DNA from: DYCT01 sp051875715
GTDB taxonomy: Bacteria > Bacteroidota > Bacteroidia > Bacteroidales > Bacteroidaceae
Direction of reading: 5' to 3'
NCBI GenBank assembly: GCA_051875715.1
Contig: JBJEHD010000091.1
Coordinates: 1-31,582, forward strand
DNA length: 31,582 nt
Below, in pieces: positions 22,135-31,463 of this stretch. The notes beneath the pieces are model-generated. The model searched no databases and was not told where the DNA came from. It saw only the letters and a program-made list of their open reading frames with translations. The position numbers and the translations under genes were made by a program. Position 1 is the first letter of the stretch; every line of letters begins with the position of its first letter.

Positions 22135-23304
22135 ATGAGCAATCAGAGATATATGCAGCGCGGCGTATCCGCATCCAAAGAAGATGTACACAACGCCATC
22201 AAGAACATCGATAAAGGCATCTTTCCGCAGGCCTTCTGCAAAATCATCCCCGACATCCTGGGAGGAGACCCGGAATACTGCAACATCATGCACGCCGACG
22301 GCGCCGGAACAAAATCGTCGCTGGCCTACCTCTACTGGAAAGAGACAGGCGACCTCTCGGTATGGAAAGGCATCGCACAGGATGCGCTCATCATGAACAT
22401 CGACGACTTGCTCTGCGTAGGTGCCGTGGACAACATTCTTGTCTCGTCCACCATCGGGCGAAACAAACTGCTCGTCCCGGGCGAAGTCATCTCGGCCATC
22501 ATCAACGGCACGGACGAACTCCTGGCCGAACTGCGCGAGATGGGCGTAGGCGTGTATGCCACCGGCGGTGAAACGGCCGACGTAGGCGACCTGGTACGCA
22601 CCATCATCGTGGACTCCACCGTCACCTGCCGCATGAAACGGAGCGACGTCATCAACAACGCCAACATCCGTCCGGGCGACGTCATCGTCGGACTGGCCTC
22701 CTACGGACAGGCCACCTATGAAAAAGAATACAACGGAGGCATGGGAAGCAACGGGCTGACCAGCGCACGACACGACGTATTCGCCAAATACCTGGCCGAA
22801 AAATACCCCGAAAGTTACGACAAAGCCGTACCCGAAGAACTGGTCTACAGCGGCGGGCTGAAACTGACCGATGCGGTGGAAGGGTCCCCCCTCGATGCCG
22901 GCAAACTGGTGCTGTCGCCGACGCGCACCTATGCGCCCGTCGTCAAGAAACTGCTCGACGCCCTCCGTCCGGAGATTCACGGCATGGTCCACTGCTCGGG
23001 CGGCGCACAGACCAAGGTGCTCCACTTCGTGGGCGACAACTGCCGGGTCATCAAAGACAACCTGTTCCCCGTACCGCCCTTGTTCAGAACCATCAAAGAG
23101 CAAAGCGGCACCGACTGGGAAGAGATGTACAAGGTATTCAACATGGGCCACCGCCTGGAGGTATACCTCGCACCCGAGCATGCCGAAGAGGTCATCGCCA
23201 TCGCCAAGAGCTTCCACATCGACGCGCAAGTAGTCGGCCGCATCGAAGAGAGCGACCACAAAGAACTGATCATCCGTTCCGAGTTTGGAGAGTTCAACTA
23301 TTGA
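22135..23304 (+). CDS. purM: phosphoribosylformylglycinamidine cyclo-ligase (AIR synthase)
   Basis: This 389-residue enzyme converts FGAM to aminoimidazole ribotide with ATP in purine synthesis. The signature HADGAGTKSSLAYLYW (near residues 53-68) matches the AIR synthase N-terminal domain. VYATGGETADVGDLV, DVIVGLASYGQ and the C-terminal HCSGGAQTKVLHF follow in order. It is longer than the ~345-residue proteobacterial PurM, as usual for Bacteroidetes members. It heads the operon purM-prfA-pyrF-HD protein, with 30 bp to prfA, and is preceded by the palindrome array. Confidence 0.93.
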   Translation: MSNQRYMQRGVSASKEDVHNAIKNIDKGIFPQAFCKIIPDILGGDPEYCNIMHADGAGTKSSLAYLYWKETGDLSVWKGIAQDALIMNIDDLLCVGAVDNILVSSTIGRNKLLVPGEVISAIINGTDELLAELREMGVGVYATGGETADVGDLVRTIIVDSTVTCRMKRSDVINNANIRPGDVIVGLASYGQATYEKEYNGGMGSNGLTSARHDVFAKYLAEKYPESYDKAVPEELVYSGGLKLTDAVEGSPLDAGKLVLSPTRTYAPVVKKLLDALRPEIHGMVHCSGGAQTKVLHFVGDNCRVIKDNLFPVPPLFRTIKEQSGTDWEEMYKVFNMGHRLEVYLAPEHAEEVIAIAKSFHIDAQVVGRIEESDHKELIIRSEFGEFNY

Positions 23305-23334
23305 TTCCCCTTTTCGAACCAACCCCGTTTCATC

Positions 23335-24447
23335 ATGGCAGAAAACAACACCTTACTGGAGAAACTCAACGGACTGGTGGCCCGATTTGAAGAAGTGTCC
23401 ACCCTGATTACCGACCCCTCCGTCATCAGCGACCAGAAGCGTTACGTCAAACTCACCAAAGAATACAAAGAACTGGGCGACCTCATGAACGCCCGCAAGG
23501 AATACGTGCAGACCATGGGCGGCATCGAAGAAGCCAAGCACATCATTTCCACCGAGACCGACCCGGAAATGAAGGAAATGGCACGCGAGGAACTCGATGC
23601 CTGCCAGAACCGCCTGCCCCAACTGGAAGAAGAAATCAAACTGCTGCTGATTCCGGCCGACCCACAAGACGACCGGAACGCCATCCTGGAAATCCGGGGC
23701 GGAACGGGTGGAGACGAAGCGGCCATCTTTGCCGGCGACCTTTTCCGCATGTACGTCAAGTACTGCGAGGCCAAAGGATGGAGACTGGAAGTGTCGAGCG
23801 CCAGCGAAGGCGCTGCCGGCGGCTACAAAGAAATCATCTGCTCCGTGACCGGCGAAAAGGTCTACGGAACCTTGAAATACGAGTCGGGAGTCCACCGTGT
23901 GCAACGAGTGCCCGCCACCGAGACGCAGGGCCGCGTCCACACCTCGGCGGCTTCCGTGGCCGTACTGCCCGAGGCCGAACCCTTCGATGTGGAAATCAAC
24001 GAGGGAGAAATCAAGTGGGACACGTTCCGAAGCGGCGGCGCCGGCGGACAGAACGTCAACAAAGTGGAGTCCGGCGTCCGCCTGCGCTACAACTGGAAGA
24101 ACCCCAACACCGGTGTCGTGGAGGAAATCCTGATTGAATGCACCGAGACGCGCGACCAGCCCAAGAACAAAGAACGTGCCCTCAGCCGCCTGCGCACCTT
24201 CATCTACGACAAGGAACACCAGAAGTACATCGACGACATCGCCAGCCGACGCAAGACGCTGGTCTCCACCGGCGACCGGTCGGCCAAAATCCGCACCTAC
24301 AACTACCCGCAAGGGCGAATCACCGACCACCGCATCAACTACACCATCTACAACCTGGGCGCATTCATGGATGGCGACATCCAGGACTGCATCGACCACC
24401 TCATCGTAGCCGAAAACGCCGAACGCCTGAAAGAGACCGAACTTTAA
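23335..24447 (+). CDS. prfA: peptide chain release factor 1
   Basis: The 370-residue RF1 ends translation at UAA and UAG. The stop-codon reading tripeptide PAT lies in RVPATETQGRVHTSA, distinguishing it from RF2 (SPF). The catalytic GGQ (Gly237-Gly238-Gln239) lies in RSGGAGGQNVNKVES, and no RF2-type programmed frameshift is present. The N-terminal helical domain (about 1-110) precedes GGTGGDEAAIFAGDL. It is 30 bp after purM and 32 bp before pyrF. Confidence 0.97.
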   Translation: MAENNTLLEKLNGLVARFEEVSTLITDPSVISDQKRYVKLTKEYKELGDLMNARKEYVQTMGGIEEAKHIISTETDPEMKEMAREELDACQNRLPQLEEEIKLLLIPADPQDDRNAILEIRGGTGGDEAAIFAGDLFRMYVKYCEAKGWRLEVSSASEGAAGGYKEIICSVTGEKVYGTLKYESGVHRVQRVPATETQGRVHTSAASVAVLPEAEPFDVEINEGEIKWDTFRSGGAGGQNVNKVESGVRLRYNWKNPNTGVVEEILIECTETRDQPKNKERALSRLRTFIYDKEHQKYIDDIASRRKTLVSTGDRSAKIRTYNYPQGRITDHRINYTIYNLGAFMDGDIQDCIDHLIVAENAERLKETEL

Positions 24448-24479
24448 AGAGAAAACCTTTTACCTCCAAACAGAATAAG

Positions 24480-25307
24480 ATGAACAAGCAAGAACTATTT
24501 GAGAACATCCGCCGAAAGAAATCCTTCCTTTGCGTAGGACTGGACACCGACATCCAGAAGATTCCGGCACACCTGCTGAACGAAGAAGACCCCATCTTCG
24601 CCTTCAACAAAGCCATCATCGACGCTACAGCCCCCTACTGCATCGCCTACAAGCCCAACCTGGCATTCTATGAAAGCATGGGCGTGAAGGGATGGATGGC
24701 CTTCGAAAAGACGGTCAACTACATCAAGCAGAACTATCCGGACCAGTTCCTCATCGCCGACGCCAAACGAGGCGACATCGGGAACACCTCGGCCATGTAT
24801 GCACGCACGTTCTTCGAAGAACTCGATATCGACTCGGTGACCGTAGCCCCCTACATGGGCGAAGACAGCGTCAGCCCCTTCCTCACCTACCCGAACAAAT
24901 GGGTCATCCTGTTGGCCTTGACCAGCAACAAAGGCTCGCACGACTTCCAGCTGACGGCAGACCCGGACGGCGAACGCCTGTTCGAGAAAGTGCTGCGCCG
25001 CTCGCAGCAATGGGGCGACGACAACAACATGATGTACGTGGTCGGCGCCACACAAGGACGGATGTTCGAAGACATCCGGCGCATCGTCCCCGACCATTTC
25101 CTGCTCGTTCCCGGCATCGGCGCACAAGGCGGTTCGCTCGAAGAGGTGTGCCGCTACGGAATGAACCGCACGTGTGGCCTGATTGTCAACTCGTCGCGTG
25201 CCATCATCTACGCCGACAAGACCGAACGCTTCGCCCAAGTGGCCGGCGAAGAAGCCCACAAAGTGCAGCAGCAAATGGAGCAGCAACTTCAGGCCATCCT
25301 GCAATGA
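24480..25307 (+). CDS. pyrF: orotidine 5'-phosphate decarboxylase (group 2 type)
   Basis: The 275-residue enzyme makes UMP from OMP, the last step of pyrimidine synthesis. LCVGLDTD (near residue 20), the catalytic loop IADAKRGDIGNTS (near 98-110) and VPGIGAQGGS (near 210) mark the longer group 2 OMP decarboxylases. The ATG at 24480 is preferred because MNKQELFENI is a natural family start; longer in-frame extensions overlap prfA. Its stop overlaps the next start (ATGA at 25304-25307), indicating translational coupling to the HD-domain gene. Confidence 0.96.
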   Translation: MNKQELFENIRRKKSFLCVGLDTDIQKIPAHLLNEEDPIFAFNKAIIDATAPYCIAYKPNLAFYESMGVKGWMAFEKTVNYIKQNYPDQFLIADAKRGDIGNTSAMYARTFFEELDIDSVTVAPYMGEDSVSPFLTYPNKWVILLALTSNKGSHDFQLTADPDGERLFEKVLRRSQQWGDDNNMMYVVGATQGRMFEDIRRIVPDHFLLVPGIGAQGGSLEEVCRYGMNRTCGLIVNSSRAIIYADKTERFAQVAGEEAHKVQQQMEQQLQAILQ

Positions 25308-26533
25308 TTCAGAAACGAAAGATCATCAACGACCCGGTCTTCGGGTTTATCAACCTACCTACGGGATTGCTGTACGACATCGTACGGCATCCCATCCTGC
25401 AACGCCTCAACCGCATCCGCCAGGTCGGCCTGTCGTCGGTCGTCTACCCGGGCGCACAACACACCCGTTTCCAACACTCGCTGGGTGCCTTCCACCTGAT
25501 GAGCGAAGCCATCAAGCACCTCTCCGCCAAAGGGAACTTCATCTTTGCAAGCGAAGCCGAAGCCGTCCAGATAGCCATCCTGCTGCATGACGTCGGCCAC
25601 GGCCCGTTCTCCCACGTGCTGGAAGACACCCTTGTGCGAGGCATCTCCCACGAAGAAATCTCACTGCTGCTGATGGAGCGGATGAACCGGGAAATGAACG
25701 GACAACTGACGCTGGCCATCCAGATATTCAAAGACGAATATCCCAAGAAATTCCTGCACCAACTGGTCAGCGGACAACTGGACATGGACCGCCTGGACTA
25801 TCTCCGGCGCGACAGTTTCTACACGGGAGTCAACGAAGGAAACATCGGTTCGGCCCGCATCATCCAAATGCTCGACGTGAAGGACGACCATCTGGTTGTC
25901 GAGTCCAAAGGCATCTACTCCATCGAGAACTTCCTGACGGCCCGCCGGCTGATGTACTGGCAGGTGTACCTCCACAAAACCTCGGTGGCCTACGAGCAAA
26001 TGCTCATCGGAGCCCTGCTGCGTGCCAAAGAACTGGCCACCCAAGGAGTGGAACTGTTCGCATCGCCGGCCCTCCGGTTCTTTCTCTACCACGACATCGA
26101 CCGCCAGCGATTCCTGTCCGACCCATCCTGCCTGGAGAACTTCATCCGGCTTGACGACAACGACATCTGGACAGCCTTGAAAGTCTGGGCCGACCACCCG
26201 GACACAACGCTCTCCACCCTCAGCACCGGCATGGTCAACCGGCAACTGTTCAAGGTAGAGGTCGCTTCGGAACCGTTCAGCGAAGAACGTCTCCGTCCGT
26301 TGCGCGAAGCCGTCGGCCGGCACCTGAACATCCCGGCGTCGGAAGCCCACTATTTTGTGTCGACACCTCAGATAGCCAAGAACATGTACGACCCCGCCGA
26401 CGACAGCATCGAGATTCTCTACAACGATGGAAGCACGAAGAACATCGCCGATGCGTCCGACATGCTCAACATCTCGCTTCTCTCCCGAAAAGTACGGAAA
26501 TACTACCTTTGCTATCTTCGGATGGACACTTAG
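25304..26533 (+). CDS. HD-domain phosphohydrolase (SAMHD1/dGTPase-like)
   Basis: The 409-residue cytoplasmic protein has an N-terminal HD domain: QHTRFQHSLGAFHLM supplies the first His, LLHDVGHGPFSHVLE the HD pair, and GQLDMDRLDYLRRD the last Asp. The motif order is that of SAMHD1-like and dGTPase-like phosphohydrolases. The C-terminal ~200 residues are helical and of unknown role. The likely substrate is a nucleoside or nucleotide phosphate; dNTP or dGTP is possible but not shown. It overlaps pyrF by 4 bp, and the lipid A genes follow after 120 bp. Confidence 0.9.
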   Translation: MIQKRKIINDPVFGFINLPTGLLYDIVRHPILQRLNRIRQVGLSSVVYPGAQHTRFQHSLGAFHLMSEAIKHLSAKGNFIFASEAEAVQIAILLHDVGHGPFSHVLEDTLVRGISHEEISLLLMERMNREMNGQLTLAIQIFKDEYPKKFLHQLVSGQLDMDRLDYLRRDSFYTGVNEGNIGSARIIQMLDVKDDHLVVESKGIYSIENFLTARRLMYWQVYLHKTSVAYEQMLIGALLRAKELATQGVELFASPALRFFLYHDIDRQRFLSDPSCLENFIRLDDNDIWTALKVWADHPDTTLSTLSTGMVNRQLFKVEVASEPFSEERLRPLREAVGRHLNIPASEAHYFVSTPQIAKNMYDPADDSIEILYNDGSTKNIADASDMLNISLLSRKVRKYYLCYLRMDT

Positions 26534-26653
26534 CGCGAAATATTTCCACTTCTGAACGATTATATAAAAAAAAAGTACGTTATTTGCACCTACAAGTGCA
26601 TCGATTAGATACACCAGCTAAGCTATAACCCGTAAACAATAGATTCAACCATT

Positions 26654-27694
26654 ATGGAATTTTCGGCCAAACAAATCGCAGCATTCCTACAAGGAGAAGT
26701 CGTCGGGGATGAAAACATCACCGTCCATACCTTTGCAAAGATAGAAGAAGGAGTCCCCGGAGCATTGTCCTTCCTGTCCAATCCGAAATATACACCTTAT
26801 ATATATAGCACGCAATCGAGCATCGTCCTGGTAAATAAGGACTTCGTCCCCGAAGGAGACATCCAGGCGACACTCATCAAGGTCGAAAACGCCTACGACA
26901 GCCTGGCCAAACTGCTCACGCTCTACGAGCAGAGCCAGCCCAAGAAGACCGGCATCGACCCGCTGGCCTACATCGCACCAACCGCCCACATCGGGCAGGA
27001 CGTATACATCGCCCCCTTCGCTTACGTGGGCGACCATGCCGAAATAGGCGACCACGCCCAGTTGCATCCGCACGCCGTGGTAGGCGACCATGCCAAGGTG
27101 GGCAGCCACACCATCCTCCATGCCAACGTGACCATCTACCACGATTGCCGCGTGGGCAATCACTGCATCCTTCACTCCGGCTGCGTGGTCGGAGCCGACG
27201 GATTCGGCTTTGCCCCCACCCCGGAGGGCTATGAGAAGATTCCTCAAATAGGTATCGTCATCGTAGAAGACAACGTGGAAATCGGTGCCAACACCTGCAT
27301 CGACCGTGCCACCATGGGTGCCACCGTACTGCATCAAGGCGTGAAACTCGACAACCTCATCCAGGTGGCACACAACGTCGAGGTAGGTTCACACACCGTC
27401 ATGGCCTCGCAAGTCGGCGTGGCCGGTTCGACCAAGATAGGCCAATGGTGCATGTTTGGCGGACAGGTAGGCGTGGCCGGACACATCCAGGTAGGCGACC
27501 AGGTGAAATGCGGCGCACAGACCGGCATCGCAGGCAGCATCCCTTCGGGCAAGACCATCCAAGGGTCGCCCGCCATCGACGCCAAGAACTTTGCACGCTC
27601 GTCGGTGGTCTACAAGAAGTTGCCCGAGATGTATGCCACACTCAACCAGCTGCAACGCGAAATCGACGAATTGAAAAAACAACTCACTAAATAA
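26654..27694 (+). CDS. lpxD: UDP-3-O-(3-hydroxyacyl)glucosamine N-acyltransferase
   Basis: A 346-residue LpxD that adds the N-linked hydroxyacyl chain in lipid A synthesis. The N-terminal uridine-binding domain (about 1-100, with GALSFLSNPKYTPYIYST) precedes a left-handed beta-helix of hexapeptide repeats (about 105-310). The catalytic His is in IQVAHNVEVGSH near residue 240, and a C-terminal helix (LNQLQREIDELKKQL) completes the fold. It opens the lpxD-lpxC/fabZ-lpxA cluster, 8 bp before the fusion gene. The 120-bp leader suggests a separate promoter, though the best candidate (around 26577-26588, ttatttgc) fits poorly. Confidence 0.97.
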   Translation: MEFSAKQIAAFLQGEVVGDENITVHTFAKIEEGVPGALSFLSNPKYTPYIYSTQSSIVLVNKDFVPEGDIQATLIKVENAYDSLAKLLTLYEQSQPKKTGIDPLAYIAPTAHIGQDVYIAPFAYVGDHAEIGDHAQLHPHAVVGDHAKVGSHTILHANVTIYHDCRVGNHCILHSGCVVGADGFGFAPTPEGYEKIPQIGIVIVEDNVEIGANTCIDRATMGATVLHQGVKLDNLIQVAHNVEVGSHTVMASQVGVAGSTKIGQWCMFGGQVGVAGHIQVGDQVKCGAQTGIAGSIPSGKTIQGSPAIDAKNFARSSVVYKKLPEMYATLNQLQREIDELKKQLTK

Positions 27695-27702
27695 CAGCAT
27701 CT

Positions 27703-29088
27703 ATGTTGAAGCAAAAGACGCTCAAAGAAAGTTTCTCGCTGAAAGGCAAAGGACTCCATACCGGACTCGACCTGAACATCACGTTCTGTCCGGCCCCCGA
27801 AAACCACGGATACAAGATTCAACGGGTCGACCTCCCCGGCCAACCCATCATCGATGCCATCGCCGACAACGTGGTAGAAACCACCCGGGGCACCGTGTTG
27901 GCCAAGGGCGAGGCCAAGGTCAGCACCATCGAGCACGGCATGGCCGCCTTGTATGCCTTGGGCATCGACAACTGCCTCATCCAGGTGGATGGTCCGGAAT
28001 TTCCCATCCTGGACGGAAGTGCCATCCTGTATGTCAATGAAATCCAACGGGTAGGCATCGAAGAACAGACCGCCGTCAAGGACTATTACGTCATCAAGTC
28101 CAAGATTGAGTTCAAGGACGAGCAGACCGGCTCCTCCATCATCGTCCTCCCCGACGATAACTTCAGCCTGAACGTCCTGGTCTCTTACGATTCCAAGATT
28201 CTCCCGAACCAATTCGCTACGTTGGAAGACATGACACGCTTCCCTGACGAGATTGCTGCCAGCCGCACCTTTGTGTTCGTTCGTGAAATCGAGCCGTTGC
28301 TCGGGGCAGGCCTCATCAAAGGCGGCGACCTGGACAACGCCATTGTCATCTACGAACGACAGATGACCCAGGAAAATTTCGACAAGTTGGCCGACGTGAT
28401 GGGTGTTCCCCACATGGATGCCAACCAATTGGGCTACATCAACCACAAACCTCTGGTATGGCCCAACGAACCGGCCCGTCACAAACTGCTCGACATCATC
28501 GGCGACCTGGCCCTCATCGGCCGTCCCATCAAAGGACGCATCATCGCCACCCGTCCGGGCCACACCATCAACAACAAGTTTGCGCGTCAGATGCGTAAGG
28601 AAATACGCCAACATGAGATTCAGGCGCCGGCCTACGACTGCAACAAGGCTCCGCTGATGGACATCAACCGCATCCGCGAACTCCTCCCCCACCGCTATCC
28701 GTTCTTGTTGGTCGACAAAGTCATCGAGCTGGGTCCCACCCACATTGTCGGCGTGAAGAACATCACGGCCAACGAGCCCTTCTTCCAGGGTCACTTCCCG
28801 CAGGAGCCGGTCATGCCTGGCGTGCTGCAGGTAGAGGCCATGGCCCAGGTAGGCGGCCTGCTCGTTCTCAACTCGGTGGACGAGCCCGAGCGCTATTCCA
28901 CCTATTTCATGAAGATTGACGGAGTGAAGTTCCGCCAGAAAGTCGTACCCGGCGATACGCTCGTTTTCCGTCTGGAGTTGTTGGCCCCGATTCGTCGAGG
29001 CATCTCCACGATGAAAGGCTACGTGTTCGTAGGAGAGAAAGTCGTATGCGAAGCCGAATTCATGGCTCAAATCATCAAAAACAAATAA
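27703..29088 (+). CDS. lpxC-fabZ: bifunctional LpxC deacetylase / FabZ dehydratase fusion
   Basis: A 461-residue fusion. Residues about 1-300 are LpxC, the zinc deacetylase that commits UDP-acylglucosamine to lipid A: GKGLHTG, the zinc His in STIEHGMAAL, and HKLLDIIGDLALIG (His260 onward) are present. Residues about 315-461 are FabZ, the 3-hydroxyacyl-ACP dehydratase of fatty acid elongation: LLPHRYPFLLVDKV, the catalytic His364 in FFQGHFP, and the Glu in VLQVEAMAQ. Both active sites look intact. This fusion is typical of Bacteroidetes and couples acyl chain supply to lipid A. lpxA follows after 2 bp. Confidence 0.97.
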   Translation: MLKQKTLKESFSLKGKGLHTGLDLNITFCPAPENHGYKIQRVDLPGQPIIDAIADNVVETTRGTVLAKGEAKVSTIEHGMAALYALGIDNCLIQVDGPEFPILDGSAILYVNEIQRVGIEEQTAVKDYYVIKSKIEFKDEQTGSSIIVLPDDNFSLNVLVSYDSKILPNQFATLEDMTRFPDEIAASRTFVFVREIEPLLGAGLIKGGDLDNAIVIYERQMTQENFDKLADVMGVPHMDANQLGYINHKPLVWPNEPARHKLLDIIGDLALIGRPIKGRIIATRPGHTINNKFARQMRKEIRQHEIQAPAYDCNKAPLMDINRIRELLPHRYPFLLVDKVIELGPTHIVGVKNITANEPFFQGHFPQEPVMPGVLQVEAMAQVGGLLVLNSVDEPERYSTYFMKIDGVKFRQKVVPGDTLVFRLELLAPIRRGISTMKGYVFVGEKVVCEAEFMAQIIKNK

Positions 29089-29090
29089 CT

Positions 29091-29858
29091 ATGATCAGTC
29101 CGTTAGCATCCATCCATCCGGAAGCCATCATCGGCAACAACGTAGAGATAGGTCCCTTCGTTTTCATCGACAAGAACGTCGTCATCGGCGACGACAACGT
29201 CATCATGCCCCACGCCACCATCCTTTATGGCTCGCGCATCGGCAAAGGCAACACCATCTTTCCGGGAGCCGTCATCGGTGCCGTGCCGCAAGACCTGAAG
29301 TTCCGTGGCGAGGAGACAACCGCCGAGATTGGCGACAACAACCTGATTCGTGAGAACGTGACCATCAACCGAGGGACGGCCGCCAAAGGCAAAACAGTCG
29401 TAGGCAGCAACAACCTGCTCATGGAAGGTGTCCATGTGGCCCACGATGCCATCGTCGGCAACGGCTGCATCATCGGCAATTCCACCAAGATGGCCGGCGA
29501 AATCATCATCGACGACAATGCCATCATCAGCGCAGCCGTGCTGATGCACCAGTTCTGCCGCGTGGGTGGTTATGTGATGGTTCAAGGCGGTTCGCGCTCC
29601 AGCAAAGACATTCCGCCCTACATCATCGCCGGCCGCGAACCCATTGCCTACTGCGGCATCAACCTGATAGGCCTGCGCCGCCGTGGTTTCTCCAACGAAC
29701 TGATTGCCAACATCCACGACGCCTACCGCCTCATCTACCAAAGTGGTCTGAACACCACCGAAGCCTTGGCCGAGATAGAAAAGCAAGTGCCCATGAGCCC
29801 GGAGATCCAATACATCATCGATTTCGTCCGGAACTCTTCGCGCGGCATCATCCGATAA
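29091..29858 (+). CDS. lpxA: UDP-N-acetylglucosamine O-acyltransferase
   Basis: The 255-residue LpxA catalyses the first acylation of lipid A synthesis. It has hexapeptide-repeat beta-helix from the start (IHPEAIIGNNVEIGPFVFID), the catalytic His in MEGVHVAHDAIVGN near residue 120, and the helical C-terminal domain (GINLIGLRRRGFSNE onward). The ATG at 29091 lies 2 bp after the lpxC-fabZ stop, so a start further upstream would overlap it needlessly. The length is normal. Confidence 0.97.
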   Translation: MISPLASIHPEAIIGNNVEIGPFVFIDKNVVIGDDNVIMPHATILYGSRIGKGNTIFPGAVIGAVPQDLKFRGEETTAEIGDNNLIRENVTINRGTAAKGKTVVGSNNLLMEGVHVAHDAIVGNGCIIGNSTKMAGEIIIDDNAIISAAVLMHQFCRVGGYVMVQGGSRSSKDIPPYIIAGREPIAYCGINLIGLRRRGFSNELIANIHDAYRLIYQSGLNTTEALAEIEKQVPMSPEIQYIIDFVRNSSRGIIR

Positions 29859-29883
29859 CCTACTACTTAATAATTTTACATCT

Positions 29884-30435
29884 ATGGTATACAGATTTAC
29901 CCTCATATCCGACGAAGTAGACGACTTCTTGCGCGAAATTAAAATCGACTCGGAAGCCACCTTCTTCGACCTGCACAAAGCCATCCTTTCGTCCGTAGGA
30001 TACCCCGACGACCAAATGACTTCGTTCTTCATCTGCGACGACGACTGGGAAAAAGAAAAAGAAATCACCCTGGAAGACATGGGCAGCAGTTCCGACGAAG
30101 ACACCTGGATCATGCGCGAAACACCGCTGAGCGAGCTTCTCGAGGACGAAAAACAGAAGATGCTCTACGTGTTCGACCCGCTGACCGAACGGGTGTTCTT
30201 CATCGAACTCTCCGAGATAATCACCGGAAAGAGCCTCGACAAAGCCGTCTGCTCGAAGAAGCATGGCAACCCGCCCGCACAGACCATGGACTTCGACGAG
30301 ATGGCCATCAACACCGCTACCGGCGATTTGGACGAGAATTTCTACGGAGACCAGGATTTCGACATCGACGAACTCGACCAAGACGGGTTCGACATGGGCG
30401 GAGGCGGCAACCCCTATGACGAAGACAACTATTAA
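29884..30435 (+). CDS. plasmid pRiA4b ORF-3-like protein with acidic tail
   Basis: The 183-residue protein resembles the pRiA4b ORF-3 (PF07929) family: VYRFTLISDEVDDFLREIKI and ATFFDLHKAILSSVGY are the usual first strands and helix, and KMLYVFDP the central strand. The family name comes from a plasmid and function is unknown. The last ~45 residues are very rich in Asp, Glu and Gly (DQDFDIDELDQDGFDMGG), probably disordered. It lies 25 bp after lpxA and overlaps the miaA start by 20 bp, so it is translated together with miaA. Confidence 0.85.
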   Translation: MVYRFTLISDEVDDFLREIKIDSEATFFDLHKAILSSVGYPDDQMTSFFICDDDWEKEKEITLEDMGSSSDEDTWIMRETPLSELLEDEKQKMLYVFDPLTERVFFIELSEIITGKSLDKAVCSKKHGNPPAQTMDFDEMAINTATGDLDENFYGDQDFDIDELDQDGFDMGGGGNPYDEDNY

Positions 30436-31357
30436 CCCTTCCACCACCCTTCTGGTGCTAATCGGCCCGACAGGGGTAGGAAAAACGGAATTGAGTCTTC
30501 GGCTGGCCGAACATTTCCATACGGAAATCGTCTCGGCCGACTCACGCCAACTCTACGCCGACCTGCCCATCGGAACGGCCGCACCCACACCAGCCCAATT
30601 GGCCCGCGTGCCCCATCACCTGGTGGGCACGCTGGCCCTTACCGACTACTACAGCGCTGCCCAATATGAGGCAGACGCCCTGCGGAAACTCGACCAACTC
30701 TTCCTCACACACCCCATCGTGGTCCTGACAGGTGGCTCCATGCTCTATGTGGACGCCGTCTGCCAAGGCATTGACGACATCCCGACCGTCGATGCCGAAA
30801 CGCGCCGTCTGCTGCAACAACGCTATGCCACCGAGGGCCTCGACGCACTCTGCGACGAACTACGCCTGCTCGACCCCGAGTACTACCAGCAAGTCGACCG
30901 CAAAAACCCCAAACGTGTTGTGCATGCTTTGGAAATATGCTACATGACCGGACGCACCTACACCTCGTTTCGCACCCGCACGGCCAAGGAACGGCCCTTC
31001 CGCATCGTCAAGGTCGGACTGACCCGGCCTCGCGAAGAACTCTATGCCCGCATCAACAACCGCGTCGATGCCATGCTGGCCGAAGGTTTGCTCGACGAGG
31101 CTCGCCGTGTCTACCCTTTCCGCCATCTCAACTCGCTCAATACAGTGGGATACAAAGAACTTTTCCAGTACCTGGACGGAGCATGGACTCTCGACTTCGC
31201 CATCGAGAAAATCAAGCAAAACTCACGCATCTACTCGCGCAAACAGATGACCTGGTTCCGCCGCGACGAATCCATTCGCTGGTTTCATCCGGACCAAGAG
31301 GCGGAAATCCTGGACTACCTGCATGCAGAGGCCGGATTATCCCAAATCGGTCATTAG
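30416..31357 (+). CDS. miaA: tRNA dimethylallyltransferase
   Basis: The 313-residue enzyme adds dimethylallyl to A37 of tRNAs reading UNN codons (including tRNA-Trp, also in this window). The P-loop is GPTGVGKTEL near residues 18-27, followed by VSADSRQLYADLPIGTA (catalytic Asp), VLTGGSMLYVDAV and the C-terminal NTVGYKELFQYLDG with QNSRIYSRKQMTWFRRD. The start at 30416 overlaps the upstream gene by 20 bp and leaves only a short lead before the P-loop, as in other members. No T-run terminator follows; a nested hairpin begins 24 bp downstream. Confidence 0.96.
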   Translation: MTKTTINPSTTLLVLIGPTGVGKTELSLRLAEHFHTEIVSADSRQLYADLPIGTAAPTPAQLARVPHHLVGTLALTDYYSAAQYEADALRKLDQLFLTHPIVVLTGGSMLYVDAVCQGIDDIPTVDAETRRLLQQRYATEGLDALCDELRLLDPEYYQQVDRKNPKRVVHALEICYMTGRTYTSFRTRTAKERPFRIVKVGLTRPREELYARINNRVDAMLAEGLLDEARRVYPFRHLNSLNTVGYKELFQYLDGAWTLDFAIEKIKQNSRIYSRKQMTWFRRDESIRWFHPDQEAEILDYLHAEAGLSQIGH

Positions 31358-31380
31358 CGTTATGATGATAACAACTTCTA

Positions 31381-31463
31381 TTTTTTGAACAGATGTGTTC
31401 TCGTTTTGAGGGCGCAATGAGGCTTCATTGTAACCGAGAAACGGGAACACAGATGCCAAAAAG
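31381..31463. repeat. nested long hairpin downstream of miaA
   Basis: tgtgttctcgttt (31394-31406) pairs with aaacgggaacaca (31439-31451) over 13 positions, one of them G-U. Inside the loop caatga (31415-31420) pairs with tcattg (31425-31430). Outside, tttttg and caaaaa (near 31382-31387 and 31457-31462) can extend the stem. There is no terminal T-run. The rest of 31358-31582 shows no convincing gene. Confidence 0.6.
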
